This document shows, piece after piece, positions 18,444 to 30,778 of a stretch of 59,652 nt of DNA. Below the pieces are notes generated by a model that saw only the letters and a list, made by a program, of their open reading frames with translations, did no database searches and was not told the DNA's origin. The DNA lies in the NCBI GenBank assembly GCA_012730045.1, contig JAAYBR010000130.1:1-59652 (forward strand), written 5' to 3'. This DNA comes from Candidatus Hydrogenedentota bacterium. Its GTDB lineage: Bacteria > Hydrogenedentota > Hydrogenedentia > Hydrogenedentales > CAITNO01. Position 1 is the first letter of the stretch; the number at the start of each line of letters is the position of its first letter. The position numbers and the translations under genes were made by a program.

Positions 18444-21400
18444 CTATTTGCCCATCCCGGCGATGCGGTATTCCTCGACGCCGGGGGCGCAGTCCAAGGC
18501 CCAGTGTTCACCTTCGCGGCGGAGGGCGGCTTCGGTGATGGTGCTGCCGTCCGCGTCGAGCGCGGCGGCGGTGGGCGGCGGGGTGTCTCCCTGGGCCTGG
18601 AAGAGGAGCGTGCAGGGGGCTGTGCCGGGGAAGGGGGTGACGGTCCAGTGGCCGTCGGCCTTCTCGACGGTGAGGGCGCCGTTGGTGCGCAGGCCGCCAA
18701 AGGGGACGATGCGGCGTTCAGGGTTGGTGCGGGCGATCCACGGGTCGTCGGTCTCTTCCACAGGGGCCCAGTCGAAACCTGTTTCGGTGACCGTGACCGT
18801 GCCGAGGCACGCGCGCTGCTCGGCGTCGCAGGCGCCCGTCATGACGGCGCGCGCCCCCCCCTTCACATACAGACCGACGCGCATCTCGTAGCGGGTACCG
18901 GGGGCGGCGTCCGCGGGAATCCGCGCGGCGCATTCCGTGGTGACGGGGCCGGTCCACTGGGTGGCCGGCACGGGGAAGGCGTGGTCGGCCTGGAAGGCGA
19001 TCTTGCCGTCGCCGCCGACGAAGTGGACGAAGGGCTGCCAGTCCGTGAGCGCGGGCGCGGCGCTGGACCATTGGAGGGCGGCCCGCACGGCGCGGCCCTC
19101 CCCGGGCGTCACGGAGAGAGAGAGAGCGCGGAAGGGGACACGCTCGCCCTGCGGGGAGCGGGCGTTGCAGTAGGCGCGCGCGCCGTCGTCCGAAAAACTC
19201 CATTCCACGATGAGCCCGTCCACACGGGTGATGCCCGCGCGGACCCCGCGGCCGCCGTCGCCGAGGGCGAGGAAGCCGTACTGCGGCAGGACGTGGGTCC
19301 CGCCGCCCGCAGTGACGGTCCAGTCCGCCTCACCGCGGTTGATCCAGGTTTCATAGGCGGGCGCGCCGGTCCACTGGACATGCTGGCGGCGGAGGTCGCC
19401 GTCCGCGAAGTCCACGCGGGCCACGCGGCGGTCGGGGCCGAGGTGCATGTCGCAGACGCCGCGGAACAGCTCGGCCTTGCGGAGGACGTCCCATCCGCCG
19501 GGGTCGGAGACCATGGGCGGGTGGCCGGTCATGATCTCTGAGCAGATGTAGTCGTCGCTGTAGATCCCGTGGAGGCGCGGGTCGAGTCCGGCGCGGTAGC
19601 GCGGGTCATAGCCCGCACCGTGGGCGACGAAGCGGCCGTGGTGGGCGGCGTCAAACCACGGGATGCGCTCCGCGTCCGCGCAGGTGATCCGCCAGGTGAA
19701 GACGCTGTTGTAGCCCGCGGGGGGATTGGGGTCCACGCGCAGGTGGTTGCACTGGCTGCCGTCGAGCCACCCGATGAGCTGGTCGTGGCCGCCCTCGGAG
19801 ATGGTGGGCGCGCCTCCGAGGGTGTCGCGGATTTCGGCGAAGGCGCGGCCCCAGGCGTCGCGGGTGTGCGTCTGGGTTTGGTGCGCGCCCGCGCGGGTCC
19901 ACCCGTCATAGGGGCCGATGGAGGACCACACATCCACGAAGTAGGCCGTGGGCGCGCAGAAGTCGCGCAGGAGGTGGAGGTTCCGGAGCATGGCGGGCCG
20001 GAAGGCGTCGGTGTCCCAGCGGTAGGCCTGCGCGCCGCGGTACTCGTTGAGCCACCCGCGCACGGGGTCGCCCGAGGGGGAGAAAAGGACATGGTCGTAG
20101 GAAAACCCGTCCGCGTCGGGGTAGAGGTCAATGTAGTTGTCGTGGGGGGCGAAGAGCGCGCCCGCCTCTGTGCAGGTCCGGGCCAGCCGCGCGAAATCGG
20201 AGTCCGTGCCGTAGTCCGGGTTCGGCGGGAAGATGTCCGGCAGGCGGTAGTCATAGCCCCAGCGCTGCCAGTTGTGGAAGATGACGACGCAGCGCTCCCC
20301 GCCGACGCGGGCGAAGGTGTCGCGGAGCGCGGCGGCGGTGGGGGCGTAGTCGCCGCCCCACAGGTCAAAGGCCATGCGCCCGCGCAGGACCTTCACGCCC
20401 GGCGCCTCGGTGCGCGTGTCCACCTTTTCCGCCCAGTTGGCCGCGCCGTCCCATACGTCCGCGCAGGGGATGAGGAAGAGGGTCTGCCCGCCGCCCGCGT
20501 GGAGGGAGTAGGTGCTGCGGGAGCGGCTGAACTCGAGGCGCGACGGCGGGGCGTCCACGCCCTGCACGAGGCACACGCCGCCGCCGAAGTCGAAGCCGAC
20601 GAAAGACGTGGCCATCTGGTGGCTGTCGAAGGGGAGGCTGAAATCCTGCGGCTCACGGAGGAGGTTGCCGATCCCCGCGTAGACGTCGCGCGGCGCGCGG
20701 TCCAGCGGGCCGAGGGCGGCGTCCTCGATGAACACGTCGAACCACGGGCGGGCCGGGGGCGTGTTTTCGAGGCGCAGCCGCGCGCGCAGCGCGGCGCCGT
20801 CCGGCGCGATGGAGAGGTCCGCCACCACGTCATAGGCCGTGTCGCCGCGCCGCATCCGGTGGCGGAAGCGCGCGCCGTCGTCCGCCGCCTCGCGGGTCCA
20901 TTCCACCAGCTCCGTCGGGCCCCGGCCGTCGGCGAGGTCGTCGCCCAGCACCCGCAGCGCGATGCCCCGGCAGACCAGGGCCGACGGTCCGTCGCCGAGC
21001 CGGATTTCGGCGTCCAGCAGGCCGCGCCCTCCCGGCGTGACGGAGACGGGGAACGCCTGGCCGCCGCAGGTGACGGTGCCCAGGGCGACGGTTTCCGCCG
21101 CCGCATCCTGCGCCGCATCGCCCGCCGCCGCGAAGACCAGCAGGGGGTCGCCCCAGTGCGACTCGTCGCAGGTGGTGTCGTTCTTAGGGCCGGGGTGCGA
21201 CTCGAGCTGGAGCCGGACCGCCTGTCCCGCCCAGGGGGAGAGGTCGGCCTCGCCCGGCTGCCAGGTCTTCGCGTCCGTGTGCTGTTCAAAGGCCACCTCG
21301 CCGAACATGCCGTCCGGCGCGTCGAAGGGGACGACGCGCACGCGGAAGGTGACGCCGTCGCTGGGAGGCTCGCCGGGGTGCGTGTCGCGGACGGCGTTGC

Positions 21401-22130
21401 CGAAGCGGAGCCGCGCCGGGGCCGCCGGCAGGCTCAGGGCGAACTCGGCCATCACGGTGCCCGGCGCGTTGCGCCAGCAGGGGTGCATGACCAGGGAGGG
21501 GCGTCCGTCCGGATGGGCGCGCCATCCGGCGTACTCCACCGACGCGCCCGTGCCCGGGTCCGCGCCGTGCCAGTCCGCGGGGGTGGTCAGGGGCGGCTGC
21601 CCGAAGACCTGCCAGACCGCGCGCCGCGCGGGGTAGCGCAGGAGGGCCTTTTCGCCCTGCCCGGCGAGGGGCCAGGGCGCCCATTCGGCGGCGCGGTCCG
21701 GACGCGGCGGGTCGGGCCGCCGCATCTCCACCATCTGCACCGCGTGGAAGGTGGCTTTGCCGTCCACGGGCGGTTCAAAGGCCGCCTCAGCGTGTAAGGC
21801 ATAAATGGCGTTGTGCGAGTCCAGGGCCGGGGTCACGGAGGTTTCCAGCCGGAACGTTTCGCCGGGGGCCACGCTGAAGGGGCGGGGCTCCGCCGGGTCC
21901 ACGGCCCATTGGTCCACGCCGCGCATGTGCACGCGCCCGGACACGGGCGCGGTCCCGCCGTTCTCGATCAGCAGGGTGGCCGCAAAGGGGGCGTCCGCCT
22001 CTTCGACTACCCCGGGGGCCTCAATGCGGAGCTTCACCGGGCCGGACGAGTCCTCCGGCGGGTTGAAGGCCAGGGCGGGCACGGCCGCCAGCAGAAGCAG
22101 GACCGGGAACAGGCGTGAAAAGCGGGGCAT
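18444..22130 (-). CDS. Large secreted protein, GH101/DUF5696-like TIM-barrel candidate
   Basis: The 1228-residue protein has a signal peptide (MPRFSRLFPVLLLLAAVPALA). ATG 22130 is preferred to the upstream start because it begins this signal and has CCGGAG before it. Early domains are beta-sandwiches (ENGGTAPVSGRVHMRG and similar). The middle region has a catalytic-barrel look: VVIFHNWQRWGYDYRLPD, ALFAPHDNYIDLYPD, GAQAYRWDTDAF, AYFVDVWSSIGPYDG and GAPTISEGGHDQLIG. These tracts recall the conserved segments of endo-alpha-N-acetylgalactosaminidase-like and DUF5696 proteins. Late domains are again beta-rich. The substrate is unknown. It follows the alpha-galactosidase on the same strand but has its own predicted promoter. 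Confidence 0.55.
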   Translation of the reverse strand: MPRFSRLFPVLLLLAAVPALAFNPPEDSSGPVKLRIEAPGVVEEADAPFAATLLIENGGTAPVSGRVHMRGVDQWAVDPAEPRPFSVAPGETFRLETSVTPALDSHNAIYALHAEAAFEPPVDGKATFHAVQMVEMRRPDPPRPDRAAEWAPWPLAGQGEKALLRYPARRAVWQVFGQPPLTTPADWHGADPGTGASVEYAGWRAHPDGRPSLVMHPCWRNAPGTVMAEFALSLPAAPARLRFGNAVRDTHPGEPPSDGVTFRVRVVPFDAPDGMFGEVAFEQHTDAKTWQPGEADLSPWAGQAVRLQLESHPGPKNDTTCDESHWGDPLLVFAAAGDAAQDAAAETVALGTVTCGGQAFPVSVTPGGRGLLDAEIRLGDGPSALVCRGIALRVLGDDLADGRGPTELVEWTREAADDGARFRHRMRRGDTAYDVVADLSIAPDGAALRARLRLENTPPARPWFDVFIEDAALGPLDRAPRDVYAGIGNLLREPQDFSLPFDSHQMATSFVGFDFGGGVCLVQGVDAPPSRLEFSRSRSTYSLHAGGGQTLFLIPCADVWDGAANWAEKVDTRTEAPGVKVLRGRMAFDLWGGDYAPTAAALRDTFARVGGERCVVIFHNWQRWGYDYRLPDIFPPNPDYGTDSDFARLARTCTEAGALFAPHDNYIDLYPDADGFSYDHVLFSPSGDPVRGWLNEYRGAQAYRWDTDAFRPAMLRNLHLLRDFCAPTAYFVDVWSSIGPYDGWTRAGAHQTQTHTRDAWGRAFAEIRDTLGGAPTISEGGHDQLIGWLDGSQCNHLRVDPNPPAGYNSVFTWRITCADAERIPWFDAAHHGRFVAHGAGYDPRYRAGLDPRLHGIYSDDYICSEIMTGHPPMVSDPGGWDVLRKAELFRGVCDMHLGPDRRVARVDFADGDLRRQHVQWTGAPAYETWINRGEADWTVTAGGGTHVLPQYGFLALGDGGRGVRAGITRVDGLIVEWSFSDDGARAYCNARSPQGERVPFRALSLSVTPGEGRAVRAALQWSSAAPALTDWQPFVHFVGGDGKIAFQADHAFPVPATQWTGPVTTECAARIPADAAPGTRYEMRVGLYVKGGARAVMTGACDAEQRACLGTVTVTETGFDWAPVEETDDPWIARTNPERRIVPFGGLRTNGALTVEKADGHWTVTPFPGTAPCTLLFQAQGDTPPPTAAALDADGSTITEAALRREGEHWALDCAPGVEEYRIAGMGK

Positions 22131-22153
22131 GTCAGAAATCTCCGGAGTGGGGC

Positions 22154-22181
22154 GGTATGGGAAAGGGTTAGAGCATGTCAA
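22154..22181 (-). promoter_or_regulatory. Predicted promoter of the 18444-22130 gene
   Basis: On the minus strand, consensus TTGACA (22176-22181) and CATACC (22154-22159) are separated by 16 bases, shortly before the start at 22130. The -35 box is perfect and the -10 box is weak. Confidence 0.5.
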
Positions 22182-22225
22182 GCTTGAAATGCCGTATCGA
22201 AAGGAAGAGGGCGGGGACGGGCTCC

Positions 22226-22305
22226 GAGGTGGCACGGGCTTCCATCCCGTGTTTCTTGGGCTGCATCCATGACCCAAGACACGGGCTGGAAGCCCGTGCC
22301 GCCTC
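22226..22305. repeat. Imperfect inverted repeat
   Basis: GAGGTGGCACGGGCTTCCA... (22226 onward, through CCCGTGTTTCTTGGG) pairs with CCCAAGACACGGG...TGGAAGCCCGTGCCGCCTC (22273-22305). It sits between two minus-strand genes and could form a long RNA hairpin between the two glycosidase-type genes. Confidence 0.85.
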
Positions 22306-22358
22306 GGTGTGCCTGCTGGACGTTCTCTTGGAATGCTGCATCTCAACCTGAAGTTTCT

Positions 22359-24869
22359 CTAGATGTCCTTCTTGTTGTAGGAGACGACCAGGGCCTGGGG
22401 GCGTTCCGTCATGTGGGCGGGCAGGCCCGCGTCCATGAGTTCCGCGCCGGTGCGGGTGGTGGACGCGCCGGTGGAGACGTCCGTGAGCTCGTACTCCGCG
22501 GCGGGGTCGAGGTCCTTCAGGGGGAGCTGGGCGTCGGTGTAGATGCTTTCGGCGCGGCGGAAGGCCTGCACCATGCCGGCGCCCTCTTCGGGCCGGTTGA
22601 ACTGCCAGGCGATCCACGCGCCCCTGTCCATCGTGCAGGGGGTGAGGGGCCAGAAGTCGCCGTAGTAGTTGGCGCTGAGGCCGCGCCACGCGCCGAAGAG
22701 CCCGCGCAGGGCGTCATAGTCAATCTCGCGCACCCGCATGTCGAAGCCGCAGTTGATGCTGGGGGCGGCGTTGCTCCAGAAGGCGTAGGGCTGCACGGGG
22801 GTGAGCCCGCCGCCGTAGTACCCGGCGTCCACGCAGCCCACGGTGCCCGTGCCGTGGAAGGGGATCCACTGCGAGATGCCGTAGGTCATGCACTGGTGGC
22901 CGACGGGCTCGAAGGCGTAGTCGCTGCGCCACAGGGGCACGGCGCGGCGCATGGTCTCGAGGTCGTTGCGCCGCCCGCCGGAGGCGCAGGAGTCAATGAG
23001 CATGTCCGGATGCCGCCGCCGCAGCTCGTCCCAGTAGGCGAGATAGCCCGTGACGTGCCGGATTTCCGTGATGCCCTGCCGGTCCTCCGCATCGTTCCCG
23101 CGCCAGAAGTCGAGGGGGTCCATGTTGAAGTCCTGGCGGTAGAGGTCAATGCCCTGCTCCGTGAGGAGCCGGTCCACATGCTCCGTGAGCCATTCGCGGG
23201 CCGCGTCGTCGCCGAGGTTGAGCAGGCCGCCCTTCTTACCGCCGAAAATCCACTCGGGGCGGTTCTCCGCGAGCCAGGTGCCCCCGGCCACGCGCTCCGG
23301 CTCGAACCACACGAGGATCTTGACGCCGTTCCCGTGGGCGTGGGCGCTGACGGGCTTGAAGCCGTCGGGGAAGCGTTTCGGGTCCACCTCCCAGGTGCCC
23401 ACCTGGGGCCAGCCCCTCTCCTGGATGTACCAGCCCGCGTCCATCCACCAGTAGTCTATCTTGATCTTCTCCTCCAGATAGCGGTTGATGAACATGATCT
23501 GCTTGTCGGCGTCGGCCTTGATCATCTCCTCGTAGGCGCGCGAACTGCACCCCTCCACCATGGGCGCGGGGAGTTGTCCGCCGGGCTTGGGCATGCCGTG
23601 GGCCATCATCCAGCGCCGCCAGACGTTCTGCGAGCGGGCGTGGCCGCCCTTCCAGAACTGGAGGACGATGAGGGGCGAGCGCACCTCCTCGCCCGGCAGC
23701 AGCTTGAAGCGCGTCAGCTCCTGCCCGGCGGTGACGCGCAGGCCTTTCCCGTCGTCGCGGGCGAAGTCGGCCGCCCACTGGCCCGGCCAGCCCACCACGG
23801 CGATGAGGCCGTCGTCCACCGTCGAGGCGATGTTGAAATACGACATGTCGGTGTTGGTGGGGCGGCCGCCCGCCGCGCCGACGCGCTTGGTCGTCTTCGC
23901 CTCCAGTTTCGTCTCCAGGGGGCCGTAGTCGTTGCCGTTCGCCGGGGAGCCCACATTGTGGTGGAGGACGAACTCGCCGGTGTCCCCGCGCTCCAGGCGC
24001 AGGTCGAGGGCCTGGATGTTTTCCAGGAGGGGCGTGTCCCTGGTGCCGGTGTTCTTGAAGTGCAGGGTCCACTCCACCGTCGGGAAATCGTGGTACGCGA
24101 TCCCCTCGCAGCGCAGGACCAGCCCCGTCTCCGGGTCGGTGCAGGTGATGGTGTGGCCCGTGCGGGCGTCGTCGAGCCGCTTCTCAGCCCGCTCCACCTT
24201 CCAGCCTTTCAGCAGGTCGGCGGAGGGCTTTCCCCCGTAGACAAAGGAGAAGGGCGGCGTGTCGCCGTCCGGCACGACGGGGCTTCCCGGCATGGGCAGC
24301 TCGTCCAGCCACAGCTCCGAGCCGTCGGCCAGGGTGACCTTCGCGTCGGCCCACTCCCCCTGGTCGGCGGAGATGCCGTCCCCGGCGTCGCCCATCTCCA
24401 GCGTGAACTCCGCCGCGCCCGCGAGGTCCACGGACACGGGCACGCCCGGATCGCCGCCGTGCAGGACGCCCGAGGTGAAGAGGGCCTTCCCCCCGGCCAC
24501 CACCGAGAAGACCCCGGAGCCCCTGCCGCCCGCCGTGTCCCCGTTGTTGTCCATGCCCGCCACGGCGGTCAGGGTCTTTGCGGGCCCCGGCAGGCGCACG
24601 AGGAGTTTGCTGTCGGCATGGCAGTAGAGGCCGCGCGCGTGCTCCGTCTCCCCGATGCGCAGAGGCTTTCCAAAACGCCCGTTCTTCTGCACGGGGTTGT
24701 GGTTGTCCAGCACCACGAGCGACGGCGCGGGGGGAAGGGCCGTGTCGCCGGCGAACTTCGCCCGCGCCCAGCGGTCCGCCGTGGCCAGCTCGTCGGGGCT
24801 GGGGGAGACGGCCCCCGCCGCGGCGCACAGCGCCGCAAGGCCCATGAACAGCACTGAAACGCGTTTCAT
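22359..24869 (-). CDS. Secreted GH36-family alpha-galactosidase with NPCBM domain
   Basis: The 836-residue protein begins MKRVSVLFMGLAALCAAAGAV, a signal peptide. Residues about 30-195 form an NPCBM carbohydrate-binding module (ARGLYCHADSKLLVRLPG... ADAKVTLADGSELW). A GH36 (melibiase) enzyme follows, with KIDYWWMDAGWYI, VKILVWFEPERVAGGTW and LYRQDFNMD (nucleophile Asp near 579), then DSCASGGRRND and a later acid/base Asp in WRSDY near 649. The predicted reaction is release of terminal alpha-linked galactose or a similar sugar from polysaccharides. The signal peptide suggests export. GGGAGGG lies upstream of the start. Confidence 0.88.
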   Translation of the reverse strand: MKRVSVLFMGLAALCAAAGAVSPSPDELATADRWARAKFAGDTALPPAPSLVVLDNHNPVQKNGRFGKPLRIGETEHARGLYCHADSKLLVRLPGPAKTLTAVAGMDNNGDTAGGRGSGVFSVVAGGKALFTSGVLHGGDPGVPVSVDLAGAAEFTLEMGDAGDGISADQGEWADAKVTLADGSELWLDELPMPGSPVVPDGDTPPFSFVYGGKPSADLLKGWKVERAEKRLDDARTGHTITCTDPETGLVLRCEGIAYHDFPTVEWTLHFKNTGTRDTPLLENIQALDLRLERGDTGEFVLHHNVGSPANGNDYGPLETKLEAKTTKRVGAAGGRPTNTDMSYFNIASTVDDGLIAVVGWPGQWAADFARDDGKGLRVTAGQELTRFKLLPGEEVRSPLIVLQFWKGGHARSQNVWRRWMMAHGMPKPGGQLPAPMVEGCSSRAYEEMIKADADKQIMFINRYLEEKIKIDYWWMDAGWYIQERGWPQVGTWEVDPKRFPDGFKPVSAHAHGNGVKILVWFEPERVAGGTWLAENRPEWIFGGKKGGLLNLGDDAAREWLTEHVDRLLTEQGIDLYRQDFNMDPLDFWRGNDAEDRQGITEIRHVTGYLAYWDELRRRHPDMLIDSCASGGRRNDLETMRRAVPLWRSDYAFEPVGHQCMTYGISQWIPFHGTGTVGCVDAGYYGGGLTPVQPYAFWSNAAPSINCGFDMRVREIDYDALRGLFGAWRGLSANYYGDFWPLTPCTMDRGAWIAWQFNRPEEGAGMVQAFRRAESIYTDAQLPLKDLDPAAEYELTDVSTGASTTRTGAELMDAGLPAHMTERPQALVVSYNKKDI

Positions 24870-24925
24870 GACAACGCCCTCCCTTGGTGGAAAGTTCCGG
24901 GTCCGCCCGGCGGCGGACCGGAGAC

Positions 24926-24954
24926 ATTATAGTCCCGCGCCCACGCGGTTCCCA
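24926..24954 (-). promoter_or_regulatory. Predicted promoter of the alpha-galactosidase gene
   Basis: On the minus strand, a perfect TATAAT box (24926-24931) lies 17 bases after TGGGAA (24949-24954). It is 57 bases before the start at 24869. The -35 half is weak. Confidence 0.5.
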
Positions 24955-24978
24955 CCGCCGCGGAAGGGAAAAAGGAAA

Positions 24979-25004
24979 CGCCCCCGCGCCGGAACGCGGG
25001 GGCG
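24979..25004 (-). terminator. Rho-independent terminator of carB
   Basis: CGCCCCCGCG (24979-24988) pairs with CGCGGGGGCG (24995-25004) around a 6-base loop, a perfect 10-bp stem. On the minus strand, downstream of the carB stop at 25018, it is followed by TTTCCTTTTTCCC, a T-rich tract. Confidence 0.8.
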
Positions 25005-25017
25005 GAGGCACGGCAGA

Positions 25018-28218
<3,201 letters not shown>

Positions 28219-28552
28219 GGGAGGTCTCCTGTGGTGGTGGTACTGCCCGGGAAAGCGCGCGGTCCGGCGGATCGAAGGCCCCGACCTCAGCCCGAAGAGG
28301 GGCGTCCACCGGCCGCTTTGGCGCGGTAAGATACCACACCGGACCGCCCCGGGGCCAGCGGCAGGCTGCTTCCGGTTCACGAACTGCCCGCACCCCTCTA
28401 ATCACCGCCTGGAATGCGGCCTTCGACCGGGCCAAAGATGCGGCAGACTTGCCGGATAGGGGCGAATTGCGGCATCAGCCTGCCGGACAGGGCCTCATGC
28501 GGCCGGCATGGACGGCAGGACGTCATGGACGGCGCTGCCCCGGGGGCTCCGG
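28219..28552. other. Gap between carB start and the NamZ fusion end
   Basis: No gene is seen in these 334 bases. On the minus strand the segment 28324-28338 reads TGTGGTATCTTACCG. The same 15 bases lie upstream of the PIG-L gene (36673-36687), and the core GGTAtctTACC is palindromic. It may be a -10-like box (TATCTT) or a regulator site for carB; no good -35 box accompanies it. The rest is GC-rich with short GCCGGAC-type repeats. Confidence 0.4.
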
Positions 28553-30778
28553 TCATTTCTCCAGGGCGGCGCGCTGTTCGGCGCCGGTCTGGTAGAGCCT
28601 GGGGCGGGCGGCGTCGAAGGGGGTGTGCGAGGCGGCGGCCTCGGCGAGAACATCCTCCGCGGGTGCTCCCGCGGCGAGGCGTTTCCGCAGCTCGGACCCG
28701 CCTGCCAGGGCGTCGAAGTGGGGCTTCCACGTCAGGGCGTCCGCGTGGCGCTTCACCAGCCACGCCAGAACGGCGGTGACCAGCGCGAAGGGCCGCGCGG
28801 CGTTCCGGTCGGTGAACCCGACATCCACGCCCCGGCACAGCAGGCCCTTGTACTCCGGGCTGGCGGCCTTGCCGGGGATGGCCTTGGGGATGTAGAGCGT
28901 TTTCTTGAGGGTCATGCCGACGGCGTGGGGGCTTGCCGACAGGGCGTCCACCAGCCCCTCGGCGTCCAGCCAGGGCGCGCCGAAGCGCAGGAAGGGCGTT
29001 TCGGTGCCGCGGCCCTCGTTGAGGTTCACGCCCTCGAAGAGGCAGGTGCCCGCGTAGGCGAGGGCGCTGTCGAAGGACGGCAGGTTGGGCGACGGCGGCA
29101 CCCAGGGCAGGGCGCACTGGTCGAAGAGCAGCTCGCGCCGCCAGTTCTCCACGGGTTTCACGGTGAGGTCGAGTTTCTTCTTCCCCGGGAGGCCCGCCTG
29201 GAAAAAGAGGGCCAGCTCGCCCATGGTCATGCCGTGGCGCACGGGCACGGCGGCGGCGCACACCAGCGAGGTGGTGTCGGCGGGCAGGCCGCCCTCCAGC
29301 ACAACGCCGCCCAGGGGATTGGGGCGGTCGAGCACCATCACAGGCACCCCCGCCTCCGCACAGGCCTCCAGACACCCCTTCATGGTGGCCATGTAGGTGT
29401 ACCAGCGCGCGCCCACGTCGGGCAGGTCCACCACCATGAGGTCCACGCCCGAGAGCTGGCCACCGATGGGGCGCTTCTGGTCGCCGTAGAGGCTGATCAC
29501 CGGCACGGGCCCGGCGGTGGACGTGCCCACGCTCTCGCCCGCCTCCGCCTGCACGCGCAGGCCGTGCTCCGGGGCAAAGAGGACGCCCACCCGCACGCCG
29601 GGGTCCAGCCCCAGCACGTCCAGCGCGGGCCGCTCCAGACGGTCCACGGCGGCGGTGTTGGTGAGCAGCGCCGTCTTGCGCTTCCCGCGCACGCCGTCGA
29701 AACTGTCGCGCAGGAGCATGTCGAGGCCGTTCTGCGCGTTGCACGACGCGGGGTAGCGGTCCAGCGCGACCGCCGTGTGGAACATGCGGCGCAGGGTGCC
29801 GTTGTCCCGCCGCGCGCGCGACGGGTGGCAGGTGTTGGACAGCAGGATGACGAAGAGGCCCGTGGCGCGGTCCATCCACAGGCTGGTGCCCGTGAAGCCC
29901 GTGTGGCCGAAGACCGTCCGCGCGGGGAGGAAGCCGTTGGCCCCCGTCTCGCGCGGGTCGAGCCACCAGCCGAGGCCCTGCCAGGGATAGGTCGGGACGC
30001 GGCCCGGCAGCAGCATCTCGTCGAGGGTTTCCGGCTTGAAGAGTTTTCCATCGAGCAGGGCGCGGCAGAACAGCGCGAGGTCCGGCGCGGTGCTGAAGAG
30101 GCCCGCGTGGCCCGAGACCCCGCCCATGGCGAAGGCATTCTCGTCGTGGACCTCGCCGCACAGGAGCCGCCCCCGCCACGCGCATTGCTCCGTGGGCGCG
30201 CAGCGCGGCCGCAGGTTCTCCGGCGGGGTGAACATCGTGTCGCGCATTTTCAGCGGCGCGAAGACGCGGCGTTTGACGAACTGGGCGAGGGGCTCGCGGG
30301 CGGCCTTCTCGGCCACCTGGCCGAGGAGGATGAAGCCGAGGTCGGAGTAGACGCGCGCGGCCCCCGGCGGGTGGTCCAGCGAAAGCGCGGCAATGCGGCC
30401 GACCATGTCCTCCGGCCCCGTGATCTCCTTGTACCAGAGTTTGAAGGGCTCCAGGCCGCTGGTGTGCGTGATGAGGTGGCGCAGGGTGAAGCGGTCCAGC
30501 CCCGGCAGGGGCAGCCACTCCGACACCCGCTGGTCCAGCGAGAGCTTGCCGTCCTCTTTCAGGAGCATGACGGCGGTGGTGGTGGAGACCACCTTGGTGA
30601 GCGAGGCGAGGTCGTAGACCGTGTCCAGCGCGGCGGGCTCGGGGGCGGGTTCCCGCCGGCGCAGGCCCGTCGCGCCGGAGAACAGCGTCTCCGCGCCGCA
30701 GCCCACCAGTGCCACGGCGCCGGGGGCCTTCGCCTTCTCCACGGCCCGCGCGAGGATCCGCCCCAGATCAACCGTCAT
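28553..30778 (-). CDS. Serine hydrolase (beta-lactamase fold) fused to NamZ-type exo-N-acetylmuramidase (DUF1343)
   Basis: The 741-residue protein starts at ATG 30778, overlapping the stop of the upstream eda gene. Residues 1-360 form a class C beta-lactamase/penicillin-binding-fold hydrolase with the SxxK motif S59-LT-K62, a YSD motif near 146 and FGHTG as the third motif. Residues about 365-741 are a DUF1343/NamZ domain with LTNTAAVDRL, LFAPEHGLRVQAEAGE near 402 (the conserved Glu), and LDRPNPLGG. NamZ removes terminal MurNAc from peptidoglycan fragments, and the serine hydrolase could cut peptides or esters from the same material. I see no signal peptide, so the site of action is unclear. 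Confidence 0.88.
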   Translation of the reverse strand: MTVDLGRILARAVEKAKAPGAVALVGCGAETLFSGATGLRRREPAPEPAALDTVYDLASLTKVVSTTTAVMLLKEDGKLSLDQRVSEWLPLPGLDRFTLRHLITHTSGLEPFKLWYKEITGPEDMVGRIAALSLDHPPGAARVYSDLGFILLGQVAEKAAREPLAQFVKRRVFAPLKMRDTMFTPPENLRPRCAPTEQCAWRGRLLCGEVHDENAFAMGGVSGHAGLFSTAPDLALFCRALLDGKLFKPETLDEMLLPGRVPTYPWQGLGWWLDPRETGANGFLPARTVFGHTGFTGTSLWMDRATGLFVILLSNTCHPSRARRDNGTLRRMFHTAVALDRYPASCNAQNGLDMLLRDSFDGVRGKRKTALLTNTAAVDRLERPALDVLGLDPGVRVGVLFAPEHGLRVQAEAGESVGTSTAGPVPVISLYGDQKRPIGGQLSGVDLMVVDLPDVGARWYTYMATMKGCLEACAEAGVPVMVLDRPNPLGGVVLEGGLPADTTSLVCAAAVPVRHGMTMGELALFFQAGLPGKKKLDLTVKPVENWRRELLFDQCALPWVPPSPNLPSFDSALAYAGTCLFEGVNLNEGRGTETPFLRFGAPWLDAEGLVDALSASPHAVGMTLKKTLYIPKAIPGKAASPEYKGLLCRGVDVGFTDRNAARPFALVTAVLAWLVKRHADALTWKPHFDALAGGSELRKRLAAGAPAEDVLAEAAASHTPFDAARPRLYQTGAEQRAALEK

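Noticed and set aside
18444-22346. Longer start for the 1228-residue protein at 22346
   Set aside because: The extension crosses the inverted repeat and the promoter and lacks a signal peptide.
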